A stretch of 64,000 nt of DNA from an uncultured Lachnospiraceae bacterium. GTDB lineage: Bacteria; Bacillota; Clostridia; Lachnospirales; Lachnospiraceae. A model generated the notes under the pieces. The model ran no database searches, was not told the DNA's origin, and saw only the letters and a program-made list of their open reading frames with translations. Of the stretch, positions 36,594-45,602 are shown piece by piece. Location: the NCBI GenBank assembly GCA_945929965.1, contig CAMEOT010000005.1, forward strand, positions 62,001 through 126,000. The letters are read 5' to 3'. The translations under genes were made by a program, and so were the position numbers. Position 1 is the first letter of the stretch. Each line of letters starts with the position of its first letter.

Positions 36594-36600
36594 AAATGTC

Positions 36601-37452
36601 TTAGTTCCGTCCTTTCAACAATCGGTATAAATATGCATATATGCTATATACTCTTCCCTTCATCCGATCTGCCCAAAATCTTATTCTCCATTCTAGTAAT
36701 AATCGTGTTGCCATCGTCCGGTCTGATGGGAGACATTCTTTTATAATTTGATTTCTCGTTGTGATCAATTCCGTTCTTTTTCGGTTGGATAGTCCGGTTC
36801 CGGTTTGTCGATAGGCGCTGCCAAATTCTCCTGTACACAAGAATTCATATTTCATTGAAAGCTTTATCAACAGTTCCAAATCTTCATACAGATTCCTGCT
36901 CTCATTATACATTCCACTTTCGATCACCATGTTTTTATCCACCACATAGTCTCTAATCATTGCATCTAATGAAAATCTTCCCGTTATCAATCTCTTATAT
37001 ATGTTGCCTTCAATATATTTTTTTCGATTAATCTGCGGGTATTGAACATTATCCTCCTCATCTGCTAAAGCTAGTTTTGAATAAGCAATACATCCTTGAT
37101 TTTTCTCTATAAGGTTCCACTCATTTTCCAACTTACCTCTATTACCATAAAAATCATCAGAGTCCAAACAGGTTATATATTGGGTTTTAGCCTCCAGTAT
37201 TCCTATATTACGTGCCTTGCTGACGCCCACATTTTCTTTCAAAGGAATCACACGAATAATATTTTCGTTATCTTCTATTTGAAATATTTTATCTATCGAA
37301 CGATCCGTCGAGCAATCATCAATTATTATAATTTTTTTCGGTAATATAGTCTGTTGTAATACGCTCTCTATACATTTAACAATATATTTTTCCTTGTTAT
37401 GATTTGGTATGATCACCGTCAAATCAATTTTTTTCCGCATTTTCTTATCCAT
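36601..37452 (-). CDS. Glycosyltransferase family 2 (fourth of four)
   Basis: A 283-residue GT2 enzyme, shorter than its three neighbours. TVIIPNHNKEKYI, IIIDDCSTDRSID and ITCLDSDDFY are present; note DDCSTD in place of the usual DDGSTD. ESRNLYEDLELLIKL supplies the ED block. The C-terminal helices are Arg-rich, suggesting membrane contact. A second Met four codons in, preceded by GGATAAG, is a possible alternative start. It lies three bases after the SGNH-like gene and is certainly in the same operon. Confidence 0.82.
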   Translation of the reverse strand: MDKKMRKKIDLTVIIPNHNKEKYIVKCIESVLQQTILPKKIIIIDDCSTDRSIDKIFQIEDNENIIRVIPLKENVGVSKARNIGILEAKTQYITCLDSDDFYGNRGKLENEWNLIEKNQGCIAYSKLALADEEDNVQYPQINRKKYIEGNIYKRLITGRFSLDAMIRDYVVDKNMVIESGMYNESRNLYEDLELLIKLSMKYEFLCTGEFGSAYRQTGTGLSNRKRTELITTRNQIIKECLPSDRTMATRLLLEWRIRFWADRMKGRVYSIYAYLYRLLKGRN

Positions 37453-37455
37453 AAA

Positions 37456-38559
37456 CTATAATAATTTTGCAAAATATTTTGTAAACTGATAGCTTCCTTT
37501 TTCATTTAAATGGCACTCATCATCAAACAATTCATAATTATCCCGGTAAGTCTCAAATTCATCCCATATATCCTCACTGCTAATACCTAAATTGTCATAG
37601 AATATTTTTTTCATCTTCTCTATACCGGTCTTTTTACTTCTGATAAAATATCCGCAAAAAGGAAACACACATACCTTTATCTTTATATTGTGTTTAACCA
37701 ACATCTTTTTAATCTGAGACCATATCTGAACATTTTCCGATATGGTCTCTTCACGGATCTTTTCCCAGACATGTAGGTTAAGGGATTCTATCCTTGCTAT
37801 TTCCTCGTCTGTCCATATATGAGGCTTTTTATTTTTTAGGAGATATCTCAATTTGTAGTATAGCTTAAATTTTTCACATTTTCTTCTATGCTCATTCCTT
37901 GTTGTAGAGTATCGGTTATAAATAGGAGGCACAAACATAAGATTCGTCTGTTCAAACTCATCTACCCTGCGTTGCTCCTGCTCGGAATATCCATAATGAT
38001 GATAATCTTCTAAATAATAATAAAAATTCATTCTTTGCTCAAACACTGTAGGACACTTGGATATATCATAGTTAAATACATAATAGGGCATCTCAAAGAC
38101 AATCACTTTAACCGTATCCAGATTATAGGATTCCTCCAAATGCTGTAACACCATATAATGGTAAAACAGATCCATGCTGGGTGCCGCGAATTTATAAGTT
38201 TTTCCCGGCAATATTTTTTCTATGATTCCTCCATATGCATGGGACATTCCAAATATAAATCTATCATATTTATTATGACTATTATATTTCCAGAACTCTT
38301 CCTCTGGAATGACTGCTGGTTCTTTGACCAGTGTACTGTACCGGTATATTCTATCCGGGTTCACACCATATGACACAAGTACCTTCTCGCATTTCTCTGT
38401 TACTTCAGAATCTCTTGTAAAAATAAGTATTCTGTCAAATTTCAGTATCCCAATATCTGCTATTTTATCTATAGAGCAGATATCCACCTCATATCTTTCC
38501 TGTATATGTTTTGTTTTATCCGATATGATTCCGTCACATGTTATAACTAATAGTTTCAA
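37456..38559 (-). CDS. SGNH/GDSL-hydrolase-like protein, function unknown
   Basis: A 367-residue protein without an obvious signal peptide. FIFGMSHAYGG places Ser106 in a nucleophile-like turn, and FDDECHLNEKG near the C-terminus gives Asp347 and His350 in the D-x2-H-L-N pattern of SGNH proteins such as AlgX/DltD relatives. It could therefore add or remove acyl groups on a sugar precursor. The start is probably TTG at 38559, because GGTAGG lies seven bases upstream and the protein then opens MKLLVITCDG; a GTG seven codons earlier is poorly spaced. It leads the four-GT2 run. Confidence 0.58.
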   Translation of the reverse strand: MKLLVITCDGIISDKTKHIQERYEVDICSIDKIADIGILKFDRILIFTRDSEVTEKCEKVLVSYGVNPDRIYRYSTLVKEPAVIPEEEFWKYNSHNKYDRFIFGMSHAYGGIIEKILPGKTYKFAAPSMDLFYHYMVLQHLEESYNLDTVKVIVFEMPYYVFNYDISKCPTVFEQRMNFYYYLEDYHHYGYSEQEQRRVDEFEQTNLMFVPPIYNRYSTTRNEHRRKCEKFKLYYKLRYLLKNKKPHIWTDEEIARIESLNLHVWEKIREETISENVQIWSQIKKMLVKHNIKIKVCVFPFCGYFIRSKKTGIEKMKKIFYDNLGISSEDIWDEFETYRDNYELFDDECHLNEKGSYQFTKYFAKLL

Positions 38560-38650
38560 TTTTATACCTACCAATAACACCTTTCTTCTACGCTAGATGC
38601 TTTCTTCGGCTTTTCATCATACGAAGGCCGTTTTCAATACTATTTACAAT

Positions 38651-39655
38651 TCACTTCCCCTTCAGCTTTCTAAGTAATCTACCTGCATGCCCATTTCTAA
38701 AGTTCATATATTTTTCAATGATCCTGCTCTCGCACCGCTTACGATCCAGATACTGTTCTCCCCAAAATCCAAGATTTCTTCTATAAGCCTTTTCCAACGG
38801 CTGATCCATAATATGAACCAGATAATCCTCCAGTTGTTTGAGCAATTCCTCTTCAAACACTTTTCCATCAGCCGGATTACTTATCAGTGCCGGCTCTCTC
38901 AGTATCTCCAGGTATTTATCCTCATTCTGATCCAACTCTTCTATTGCTTTTAGCAGATCCTCTTCTGTCTCGTAATCATCCGCATTAATAAACGCTTTTG
39001 AATTGAATACTTTTTTCACTTCCGGATCTCCCCAGTAGATAGGCACTGTTCGTGCAGCAAAAGCTTCTGCCAGTTTTTCGGTATGATATCCCGGATGTGT
39101 TGCATTCTCACAGGCAATAGAGAATTTATGTGAACACTCGAAAGCAAACTTGTCCTCCACTCTTTTTCCGTCCGGCATATTATTAAGATAAGCTCCTCCT
39201 GCATCTACTCTACGGTACTTCGACAATACATGAAACAATTCTCCCCTTTTAGGAGCCGCAGCTGCATTAGAGTAGACAAAGCTGCAGAACGCTCTGCTTG
39301 CCATATTTTTCGTAATGTTTTTATGCTTGTCAGCCATTTTTTCAGCAAGTCCCGCATAGAAAATATAGTTTGGGAATCTAAAATATCGATCTGCATAGTC
39401 TATATATTCAAATCCGATTCCATAATCTGCCAGATTGAAATCAGGTGTCAGTGCTTCTATAGTACAGAAGATGCGAATACAGTCATATTTGTAATAATCT
39501 GCTCCATCCACACTATAGAATACATAATCCGGGGCATCTGATATCTGTACATCGTAATGTTTTTCCAGCAGGTGCAATATCAGTTTTGCTTCCCTATTGT
39601 ATTCCTTGGTTCCGGGAAGGTAAAAACCATCAAATTTAATTTTTTTTATTTCCAT
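38651..39655 (-). CDS. GT10 family fucosyltransferase-like protein (copy 3)
   Basis: A 334-residue GT10 protein. FSIACENATHPGYHTEKL (about 178-195) and TVPIYWG (203-209) mark the family. Here the usual FENS block reads CENA, so the loop that contacts the donor has changed slightly. DAGGAYLNNM corresponds to SGGKFLNNM in copy 1. The C-terminal tail is basic and short. The start at 39655 gives the length seen in the paralogues; an ATG 24 bases upstream is also possible. It overlaps the end of the preceding gene by ten bases. Confidence 0.83.
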   Translation of the reverse strand: MEIKKIKFDGFYLPGTKEYNREAKLILHLLEKHYDVQISDAPDYVFYSVDGADYYKYDCIRIFCTIEALTPDFNLADYGIGFEYIDYADRYFRFPNYIFYAGLAEKMADKHKNITKNMASRAFCSFVYSNAAAAPKRGELFHVLSKYRRVDAGGAYLNNMPDGKRVEDKFAFECSHKFSIACENATHPGYHTEKLAEAFAARTVPIYWGDPEVKKVFNSKAFINADDYETEEDLLKAIEELDQNEDKYLEILREPALISNPADGKVFEEELLKQLEDYLVHIMDQPLEKAYRRNLGFWGEQYLDRKRCESRIIEKYMNFRNGHAGRLLRKLKGK

Positions 39656-40563
39656 ACTCTTCGAAGCAGTCTCTTCCATCTTTCCTTATCTCTAACTTTA
39701 GTCCATAGCGAAGGACATAGAAAACGAAATGATTTTTCTTGATATTTTCGATTTGCTCTGACTTCCGGTGGATCGATCAATGGGGTTTTTATTTCTTCTG
39801 TTTTTCCGTCGTAACCTTCTATTCCATCTTGTGTATGTGTGGCATCCATGGAAAAACCGCAGTTGCAGATCAGGTTATTGCATGGCACAATGCTCACTTT
39901 GTCCTGAAGCATCATGGAAATAATAAAATTATAGTCCCATGGCAGCATCTGCCCTGACTGTTTGTAACTTTCCAGTAACTTTATTTTGTTTCTTCGCTCT
40001 GCATAAGACAGTTGTTTTGTTTTCTGCAACATTTGACATGAACGATCATAAGAAGCCATAATATCTGTCTGAGCTTGCCATGCTCTGCGCCAGGTTGCCC
40101 ATCCCCATGTCCATGCACACATAATATAATCATAGCTATATTGCATCCTATAATCCCTGATCTGATTGCTTCCTGCAATATAGCTAATACTTTCATTTTC
40201 CTTATACTTATCCAATAAATACCGGCAGTATGGGAAAAAACTCTTATCGGCAATACAGTCATCCTCTAAGATAATCGCCTGTTCTTCTTGTTGAAATACG
40301 AGATCTAACCCGGTCTTAACCCGGATATCGCATCCCAGGTTTTCCCTCTCATACACTGTTACCGCATCGCATTCCCAGTCAATTTGCTGCCATATTTTCT
40401 TACATTCGTCCAGTTTTCTACTATCTTCCTGATTACGCGGTCCATCCGCAATCAAATATAGTTTGCGACACCGAATCTCTCGCATCACTTCAAACTGCTT
40501 TCGTACCGCATCCGGACGATTAAAAAATATGATGACTATTGGAACGTTAAATCCATTGTTCAT
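39646..40563 (-). CDS. GT-A fold glycosyltransferase-like protein
   Basis: A 305-residue soluble protein. VPIVIIFFNRPDAVRKQF starts a GT-A fold, LYLIADGPRNQED and ENLGCDIRVKTGLD continue it, and AIILEDDCIADKSFF holds the acidic metal site (EDD). ICAWTWGWATWRRAW-type text (here MCAWTWGWATWRRAW) is the hallmark of a glycosyltransferase group often seen in O-antigen clusters. The start lies within the 3' end of the DUF5672 gene (17-base overlap). Sugar specificity cannot be inferred. Confidence 0.75.
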   Translation of the reverse strand: MNNGFNVPIVIIFFNRPDAVRKQFEVMREIRCRKLYLIADGPRNQEDSRKLDECKKIWQQIDWECDAVTVYERENLGCDIRVKTGLDLVFQQEEQAIILEDDCIADKSFFPYCRYLLDKYKENESISYIAGSNQIRDYRMQYSYDYIMCAWTWGWATWRRAWQAQTDIMASYDRSCQMLQKTKQLSYAERRNKIKLLESYKQSGQMLPWDYNFIISMMLQDKVSIVPCNNLICNCGFSMDATHTQDGIEGYDGKTEEIKTPLIDPPEVRANRKYQEKSFRFLCPSLWTKVRDKERWKRLLRRVWK

Positions 40564-41299
40564 TTTTAATTATCTCCGGATAATATTTCTCCCAGGCATG
40601 CACTCCCCATGGAATTCTGCCTGCTGTGATCAGTTCTCTGGCATTACTCTCCAACGCAAACTTTTCTGCTGCTTCTACCGGTGCCACACAGAATCCGATG
40701 TCATTCTCCTGCCCATAATAGGCGAAGAAGCAGTCTTCTCCGGTGTTCCAACATTTACGGTATTTCTCATATCTGTTCAATAGTTCTATCGTCTTAGGAA
40801 TATTCCGCAGGCTTAAGCCCCCGTTTCCTACATAACAGATTCTTGGGCTTAAGAACTTCTTCATCGCTGACACTCCCTTGAACATCCTGCTGTACAGTTT
40901 GGTTCCATCCGGCCACGGTGCGCCGATATAGTCATATTTCTGTACCATCTGCTCCAGTTCGTTATCCCAGGGACGGAGCAACAGTACATCCGTCTGGCAG
41001 ATGATCATGGTTTTAAATTCTTTGAACTCTTCTCTTCCGTAGAATTTCGGATCCAGCATCAGTTTACTATAGCTGTCGGTGCTTTTTAACCACTTGGCAT
41101 CTACATACACTGTAGCATATCCATATGGTTCATAGGCTTCCATATTAAGTCCAACAGGTGCCAAGAAACGCACCTGCTCCCGATATGGAAAATACCTCTG
41201 CACTCGCTGCAGCATTTGAATCTCTGTTGCTGATGGAGATTCCTTGTAGACGGGAATGACCATACACGTTATTATATCACGGTTCTGTATCTGTGTCAC
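40547..41299 (-). CDS. DUF5672-like putative glycosyltransferase
   Basis: A 250-residue soluble protein. FKTMIICQTDVLLLRPW has the acidic site of a GT-A-type fold; YDYIGAPWP, YVGNGGLSLRN and GEDCFFAYYG follow. The order of the last blocks, ending IPWGVHAWEKYYP, matches the DUF5672 family, which is frequent in polysaccharide loci and presumed to transfer sugars. It overlaps the upstream WbuB-like gene by ATGA. Function is inferred from motif order and context. Confidence 0.78.
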   Translation of the reverse strand: MTQIQNRDIITCMVIPVYKESPSATEIQMLQRVQRYFPYREQVRFLAPVGLNMEAYEPYGYATVYVDAKWLKSTDSYSKLMLDPKFYGREEFKEFKTMIICQTDVLLLRPWDNELEQMVQKYDYIGAPWPDGTKLYSRMFKGVSAMKKFLSPRICYVGNGGLSLRNIPKTIELLNRYEKYRKCWNTGEDCFFAYYGQENDIGFCVAPVEAAEKFALESNARELITAGRIPWGVHAWEKYYPEIIKNEQWI

Positions 41300-42519
41300 C
41301 TTTGCAATTCCTCATCCATTCTATCCATTAGTGTTTTCTTAGAAAAATGCTTTGTACTGTAGTCCACAGCTGCCGTCCGCATCTCATTTCTATCGTCTGC
41401 AGGCAATTCCATAAACCTCACAATAGCATCTGCCAGGGCCTGAGGCTCTCCCAGTTCACTGCAGATACCGCACCCTGCTTCCTGTAGAATACGTGCCGTC
41501 TCCCCTCCTGCAGCTGCCAGGATCGGCATACCGCATGCCAGATATGACTGCAGCTTTGCCGGTATCGTCATCTGGAACAGTTCATTATCCGTAAAGGAGA
41601 TAAATGCGGCATCCCCATACGCCAGGTATTTCGGCACATCTTCCGCAGGCTTCCTTCCCAGTAATCGGAACATATCTTCCACCTGCTCTGTCCGAATCTC
41701 TTCCTCCAGTTTCTCCCGGTATCTTCCGTCACCCACTAATAAAAAGCAGCATTCTCTTCCTCTGTCCTTCAGGATCCGAGCTGCTTTGGGCAGAATATCC
41801 AGTCCCTGCGCATAACCGATATTTCCGGTAAAAATGACCTGAAATCTATTATCCTCCAACGGCAGATCCGGCAATTCTTCTTTTTCCGCCGGACGGTAGA
41901 ACTCCTCCGCGTACTGTGGCCAGTACTTTACCCTGCTCTCACCGTCTGTATAGACAGATTCCCGCTCTTCCAGTCTCATTACAAAGGAAGGCGATGTTGC
42001 ATAGATTTTATCACACCTTCGGTAGATACCGTCTACCATTTTGTCTATAGCTCCCAGGATATGTTTGTTATGCAGTCCTGTTACGATCTCCACATTTTCC
42101 GGCCACAGATCCTGCACATAGATGGAACAGGGGATCCTGCGGTGCTTCGCATACCATACTCCCGGCAGCGCCTGCGTCATGGGAGATACTTCGCATATAA
42201 ATACTCTGTCTGCCTTAAGACCGGTGAAGGTCTTCCAGAACCACCCGGAGATGACGAAAGAGACATAATTCAACATCAGCATCAATGCGTTGTGTCCTCT
42301 GGGGATCAGCGGGATACGGATAATATCCATTCCTTCGTAAGTCTCTCTTCTCCCACGGAACCAGCTATAGCCCTTATAGAAGCTTCCCTGTGGGTAATTG
42401 GGAATTCCCGTGAGGACAGTCACCTTATATCCTCGTTTTACCCATTCCTTACAGATATCATTAATGCGGAAGTTCTCCGGATAAAAATATTGAGAGACTA
42501 CCAATATATGCTGCTTCAT
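41296..42519 (-). CDS. Glycosyltransferase family 4, WbuB-like
   Basis: A 407-residue GT-B enzyme. LVVSQYFYPENFRINDI and TGIPNYPQGSFYKGYSWF are signatures of the WbuB/WcaI-like group, and the middle block CSIYVQDLWPENVEIV is nearly invariant there. FTGNIGYAQGLDILPKAA and TIPAKLQSYLACGMPILAAA are the donor-site blocks. In several Gram-negative O-antigen loci WbuB-like enzymes occur with L-FucNAc synthesis genes. Here a CapE-type gene exists but 40 kb away, so L-FucNAc as the donor is speculative. Confidence 0.85.
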   Translation of the reverse strand: MKQHILVVSQYFYPENFRINDICKEWVKRGYKVTVLTGIPNYPQGSFYKGYSWFRGRRETYEGMDIIRIPLIPRGHNALMLMLNYVSFVISGWFWKTFTGLKADRVFICEVSPMTQALPGVWYAKHRRIPCSIYVQDLWPENVEIVTGLHNKHILGAIDKMVDGIYRRCDKIYATSPSFVMRLEERESVYTDGESRVKYWPQYAEEFYRPAEKEELPDLPLEDNRFQVIFTGNIGYAQGLDILPKAARILKDRGRECCFLLVGDGRYREKLEEEIRTEQVEDMFRLLGRKPAEDVPKYLAYGDAAFISFTDNELFQMTIPAKLQSYLACGMPILAAAGGETARILQEAGCGICSELGEPQALADAIVRFMELPADDRNEMRTAAVDYSTKHFSKKTLMDRMDEELQR

Positions 42520-43403
42520 TGTTCTGTCCTCTGTATGGATTCCTCCAAGGAATACACCCTGTATTCCTGTGGATATACGCTCATTTGCATATCGTAGGAC
42601 ATATTTCCGAAAGCCTTATCTGCTAATCGTCCAAACTTCCCACCGATCTTACTCAGGAGAATCACCGCCGGATCAAACAGCTTTGTCAGATGGATTTTCT
42701 TATGATGAGCCGTAGCGATCATCTGTACCATATGGCTGGTCTGTACATACTCCGCATTCTGCGGGAAGAAAGTTCCCTGCTCTTCATTCTGAAGTAACAG
42801 GCTGACAAATTTGCAGAGATTTCCTATATACAGCATGCTTCTCTCATTTTGGATATCCGGGAAGACCGGCAGCTTTGCAGCCATTTTCGCCAGGATCGGG
42901 TAGTTACCTTTAGACCCTTTTCCATAAATCATTGGCGGGCGCAGGACAACTACTTTGAAAGTTTCATCGTTTAATACCCGGATGCCCTCTTCCGCCTTCA
43001 GCTTACTGTCGCCGTAAAAATTCTCCGGATCAGGCTGGGTATCTGCTGTAATTCTTCTGCTTTTACCCAGTTTCCCACTGGACCCGTAGACGATCATGCT
43101 GCTCATGAAGATGAACTGCCCCACGCCATCAGCCTTTGCTTTTTTTGCGCAGGCAATCGTCAGATCTGTGTTCACTCTGTAATATAATGCCTTCTGTTCT
43201 TCCGTAGCATTTCCCACATCGGCATGGGCGATACCGGCTACGTGGAAGACCGCATCGTATCCGTGAAAGTCATATTCCTGCCAGGCATCGGACTTCATGT
43301 CCAGCGTATCTATGGAAAACATCTGTCCATGTTCATTATTCCATTGTTCAAAAGATGTACCGATATAGCTGTTCGCTCCGGTGATCAGCACTCTCTTCAT
43401 CAT
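42516..43403 (-). CDS. NAD-dependent epimerase/reductase, putative UDP-4-keto-6-deoxy-GlcNAc 4-reductase
   Basis: A 295-residue extended SDR. The N-terminal glycine motif ITGANSYIG and the catalytic FYGDSKLKAE (Tyr-x3-Lys) with an upstream SSMIVYG serine are intact. Its sequence character and location, between a PglC-like transferase and the dehydratase unit, resemble WbpV/WreQ-like reductases that finish UDP-QuiNAc or UDP-FucNAc. That role is inferred from neighbours: the CapD-type dehydratase at 45603 would supply the keto sugar, and the PglC-like enzyme would use the product. It overlaps the upstream gene by ATGA. Confidence 0.75.
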   Translation of the reverse strand: MMKRVLITGANSYIGTSFEQWNNEHGQMFSIDTLDMKSDAWQEYDFHGYDAVFHVAGIAHADVGNATEEQKALYYRVNTDLTIACAKKAKADGVGQFIFMSSMIVYGSSGKLGKSRRITADTQPDPENFYGDSKLKAEEGIRVLNDETFKVVVLRPPMIYGKGSKGNYPILAKMAAKLPVFPDIQNERSMLYIGNLCKFVSLLLQNEEQGTFFPQNAEYVQTSHMVQMIATAHHKKIHLTKLFDPAVILLSKIGGKFGRLADKAFGNMSYDMQMSVYPQEYRVYSLEESIQRTEQ

Positions 43404-44011
43404 TTCTTCTGCTCCTTATGTAGTTCCCCGGTTCCGCCTTCTACGACACCGTCCTGTCTGGCTACGGATACCACAGTTCCCAGGATGCATCTTAAGTCCA
43501 TCCCGAAGCTCATCTTCGCCACATAATCACCGTCCAGCTTTGCCTTGACCGGAATCTCCAGTTCGTCTCTACCGTTGATCTGTGCCCATCCGGTCAATCC
43601 CGGGAGAATATCATTAGCGCCGTATTTATCCCTCTCTTCGATGAGGTCATACTGATTCCAGAGAGCAGGTCGGGGGCCAACGATCGCCATATCCCCTTTC
43701 AGGATATTGATGATCTGCGGCAACTCATCCAAGCTTGTCTTACGTAAAAAACCACCGACTTTTGTAATATACTGATCCGGATTTTTTAACATATGCGTCG
43801 GCATGTCCTTGGGAGTATCCGTACGCATCGTCCGGAATTTGAGGATTTCGAAGTGCGTCTTATGAATTCCCACTCTCTTCTGGCGAAAGAAGATAGGTCC
43901 CGGCGAATCCAATTTAATAGCTACAATGAGGACCAGGAATAACGGTGACAGCACGATCAATCCAATAAACGCAAGAACTCTATCTATTATTTTCTTCACT
44001 GCTACATACAT
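43400..44011 (-). CDS. PglC-like initiating phosphoglycosyl transferase
   Basis: A 203-residue monotopic enzyme with one N-terminal membrane helix (about residues 10-32), FRQKRVG and LKFRTMRT basic loops, the catalytic Asp-Glu in [18 protein letters not shown], and IVGPRP near the end. This is the small PglC form of the bacterial sugar transferase family. It moves a sugar-1-phosphate from a UDP-sugar to undecaprenyl phosphate and so starts the glycan. The start at 44011 has GGAGG upstream. The gene overlaps the end of the Wzy-like gene by 32 bases in another frame, an unusually long overlap. It is the only initiating transferase seen in the window. Confidence 0.9.
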   Translation of the reverse strand: MYVAVKKIIDRVLAFIGLIVLSPLFLVLIVAIKLDSPGPIFFRQKRVGIHKTHFEILKFRTMRTDTPKDMPTHMLKNPDQYITKVGGFLRKTSLDELPQIINILKGDMAIVGPRPALWNQYDLIEERDKYGANDILPGLTGWAQINGRDELEIPVKAKLDGDYVAKMSFGMDLRCILGTVVSVARQDGVVEGGTGELHKEQKK

Positions 44012-45578
44012 CTTCCATTCCTCCATCGCAGAGAACATTTCTCGTCAGAACAAAAAGTACCGGAATCGTCAGGCTTCCCACTCCCCAGCAATATTCAAAG
44101 ATTCCGAAGACACAGGGTACGAACAGCAAAAACAGGCTTCCTGCTGCCTTAGTATTTCCATCCTTCCAGAACTTTCGGATTGCAATGACAGCGCCCCATC
44201 CCAGTAATATCATAAATAATATCATCGCAATGATGCCAAAGTCCGTGCCAAACTGCAGATAGATATCATGTGCATGACCGATCCAATAGCGGGCTGTCAT
44301 TTGAAATCCCTGTTCTGAATAAGGGTGCCCGAACAGATTCAAATGCTCAAAATAGTATTGATAAATCGTCTTTCGTATGGTAAATCCATCCGGAGCTGCT
44401 TCAAACATCGGGATTTTATTGGGTTCCGCTGCATATGCCCGAATAGCAAAAGGAGAACTGCTGAAAAGCTCCGAGACGCTGATGGCAATTCTTCCGAGTG
44501 CTGTCTCCATGAATTCATTCATATCTACATACTTCCAGGAGTCCCAGGGATCCCAGGCATGAACTCTATCCTTGTCCCATTCTCCCCAGAACCATACCGG
44601 ATGATGGAATAGTGCCGGAGTATATCTCACGATACTGAATACCGGCACGAACAGAATGCAGGTACATAACAACAATGCAATCCCGTTCCGGATAAAATTC
44701 TTCTTATGCGTCAGGTGTGCAATGAAGATAAGTGCCAAAATACCCGTCAGGAATCCAACGATCCAGCCCAGACGTCCGATCGTCATGAATAACAGGCTAT
44801 ACACCGCTGCCGCAAAAATGAGATACCACACCTTCCAGATCCAGTGTGCTTTTTTCTTATATATCTGCATGATTTTTGCACCAATCACAGCTAATACCAT
44901 GCAATAAAAAAGTGCCGCATGATTGGAGTTATTAAAGATTGCTTTGTAACGGTTATCCCATGGGTCAAACGGTCGGAACATGCAACAGTATGCCTGGAAT
45001 ACAAAGAAACTTAATATGATCCCATCCAGCATTCCCTGATAGATGTCATCCTGTTCCTGCTTCGTATAATCCGTCAGATAAAAGCATCCGAACATTATAA
45101 GAAATGCCAACGGCCAGATATACGTACTTCTGGACACCACCATCAAAAGCATCATTACCAGCCACAGGATCGCATATTTCTTATTCAGCTTCGGATACTT
45201 TTTCTCTATAACTACGCTAATGAAAGTATGGATCACAATATAGCCATACAGAAAAACCTCCAGTATTACAGTAATCCTGTCATTTGCGAAATAGATCAGA
45301 TCTCCGGAGAGATTCCAGAACAAAATTCCACCCAGAATTCCCACACCGGTCCAGATCAGATACGGGATCTTGTATTCCCGGAAGTCTTCCCACTTATAAT
45401 GAATCACGATCATCACAGCAATCGGCACTCCCACCAGATCACGGAATGTCTCTACGATTCCATCCAGTCCGGAGCCGGTATGATATCTCTGGTTAATGAT
45501 ATTGATCATTAAAAAGCAAAGTGCCACGATTACCCGCTTCCAGGGTACCTGGATTTTCTTTGTTCCGTTTATTGCCAT
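43980..45578 (-). CDS. O-antigen ligase/polymerase (Wzy-like) membrane protein
   Basis: A 532-residue protein with about 12 membrane helices and a large outer loop of roughly 130 residues before the last helices. WIGHAHDIYLQFGTDFGI within the C-terminal part is the characteristic H-x-x-D-x-Y-L block of the O-antigen ligase/Wzy family. NNSNHAALFYCMVLA is another common block. It would polymerise lipid-linked repeat units outside the membrane. The stop lies 32 bases inside the PglC gene, so translation of the two is probably linked. Confidence 0.85.
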   Translation of the reverse strand: MAINGTKKIQVPWKRVIVALCFLMINIINQRYHTGSGLDGIVETFRDLVGVPIAVMIVIHYKWEDFREYKIPYLIWTGVGILGGILFWNLSGDLIYFANDRITVILEVFLYGYIVIHTFISVVIEKKYPKLNKKYAILWLVMMLLMVVSRSTYIWPLAFLIMFGCFYLTDYTKQEQDDIYQGMLDGIILSFFVFQAYCCMFRPFDPWDNRYKAIFNNSNHAALFYCMVLAVIGAKIMQIYKKKAHWIWKVWYLIFAAAVYSLLFMTIGRLGWIVGFLTGILALIFIAHLTHKKNFIRNGIALLLCTCILFVPVFSIVRYTPALFHHPVWFWGEWDKDRVHAWDPWDSWKYVDMNEFMETALGRIAISVSELFSSSPFAIRAYAAEPNKIPMFEAAPDGFTIRKTIYQYYFEHLNLFGHPYSEQGFQMTARYWIGHAHDIYLQFGTDFGIIAMILFMILLGWGAVIAIRKFWKDGNTKAAGSLFLLFVPCVFGIFEYCWGVGSLTIPVLFVLTRNVLCDGGMEDVCSSEENNR

Positions 45579-45602
45579 CTGATCGCTCCTTTTATATCTT
45601 TT

